In this document: piece after piece, positions 63,763-64,000 of the stretch | Numbering within the stretch: the stretch's first letter is position 1 | How the letters are laid out: the number at the start of each line of letters is the position of its first letter | Translations under genes and position numbers: made by a program | Origin: Pseudothioclava nitratireducens | GTDB lineage: Bacteria; Pseudomonadota; Alphaproteobacteria; Rhodobacterales; Rhodobacteraceae | Assembly (NCBI RefSeq): GCF_029210495.1 | Contig: NZ_JARGDK010000001.1 | Span: forward strand, 156,010 to 220,009 | Direction of reading: 5' to 3' | Length of the DNA stretch: 64,000 nt | Notes under the pieces: model-generated | Seen by the model: the letters and a program-made list of their open reading frames with translations, nothing else | The model's database searches: none | What the model was told of the DNA's origin: nothing

Positions 63763-64000
63763 TTATTGCAGCGATTGCAGATAGGCGATCACGTCGTTGC
63801 GGTCCTCGGGCTTTTTCAGGCCCGCGAAGGACATCTTGTTGCCCGGAATGTTCTCTTTGGGGTTGGTCAGATAGGCATCAAGCGCTTCGAGCGTCCAGGT
63901 GCCGCCATGCGCGGCCATCGCGTCCGAATAGGCGAACCCGTCCACGCCCGCGACGGCACGGTCGATCACGCCATCGAGATGCGGGCCGGTCGCGTTCGAG
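63763..64000 (-). CDS. Class I cytochrome c, 3' part (window edge)
   Basis: The C-terminal 78 residues of a class I cytochrome c, cut at the window end. Visible are [11 protein letters not shown] (the GP region after the haem site), the FAYSDAM segment, [20 protein letters not shown] (distal methionine ligand in NKM) and the C-terminal helix [13 protein letters not shown]. The haem-binding CxxCH lies outside the window. The pattern fits cytochrome c2/cytochrome cy-like carriers that could supply electrons to the cbb3 oxidase, but the missing N-terminus prevents deciding whether it is soluble or membrane bound. Confidence 0.88.
   Translation of the reverse strand, partial: SNATGPHLDGVIDRAVAGVDGFAYSDAMAAHGGTWTLEALDAYLTNPKENIPGNKMSFAGLKKPEDRNDVIAYLQSLQ

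Overview
The window is a high-GC alphaproteobacterial chromosome segment, almost certainly from the Rhodobacteraceae (Rhodobacter/Paracoccus/Thioclava-like). Three things point there: the block ccoNOQP / uspA / fnrL / hemN with ccoGHIS alongside, a 427-residue sulfide:quinone oxidoreductase very like the Rhodobacter capsulatus enzyme, and intergenic repeats of the type (CCTCCGGCGGGGATATTTT) scattered through Rhodobacteraceae genomes. Family assignments come from reading the translations; no database search was run.

Layout. 1-7.7 kb: an unidentified partial frame, the histidine genes hisG, hisZ and hisS, a slyX-like gene, a small membrane protein and the replicase dnaE. 7.9-17.2 kb: a tightly overlapping seven-gene purine unit, xdhABC followed by a BMP-type nucleoside ABC transporter (ATPase, two permeases, binding protein). 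17.3-22.9 kb: an OmpA-family protein with a long Ala/Pro/Glu linker, sqr, a CAT-anticodon tRNA, a FAD oxidoreductase of the SelD-associated type, an L,D-transpeptidase and a small YgaP-like membrane protein. 23-32.7 kb: a CopA-type copper ATPase, a lytic transglycosylase lipoprotein, tesA-like esterase divergent from ybbA-ybbP, an MFS transporter and an FAD-linked 2-hydroxyacid oxidase. 32.8-38.5 kb: hemC and hemE (divergent), a DEAD-box helicase, a LysE exporter and hemF. 38.6-44.2 kb: a small lipoprotein, a degenerate SDR, rsmC-like methyltransferase, clpS, a HAD hydrolase and a D,D-carboxypeptidase with a SPOR-like tail.

44.2-56.3 kb is the microaerobic respiration block: ccoS-ccoI-ccoH, ccoG, then ccoP-ccoQ-ccoO-ccoN (all minus strand), divergent from uspA, then a GFA-family gene, fnrL, and hemN. 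Four FNR-type boxes lie in front of ccoG, ccoN, uspA and fnrL/hemN, so the regulator, its cytochrome cbb3 oxidase targets and the oxygen-independent haem enzyme are physically together. 56.6-63.6 kb holds a yejABEF-type peptide ABC transporter with a translationally coupled glycosyltransferase, and the window ends in a class I cytochrome c cut by the edge.

Haem supply is a recurring theme: hemC, hemE, aerobic hemF and anaerobic hemN occur within 24 kb of the haem-rich cbb3 oxidase. The most unusual structural signal is the repeat family. Copies sit in intergenic gaps, twice as head-to-head pairs that would fold into long hairpins. Related sequence also appears in frame inside both xdhA and xdhB, in domain linkers, and at the point where the first partial frame runs into hisG. 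No clear phage, insertion sequence, CRISPR array or undescribed gene system was seen.
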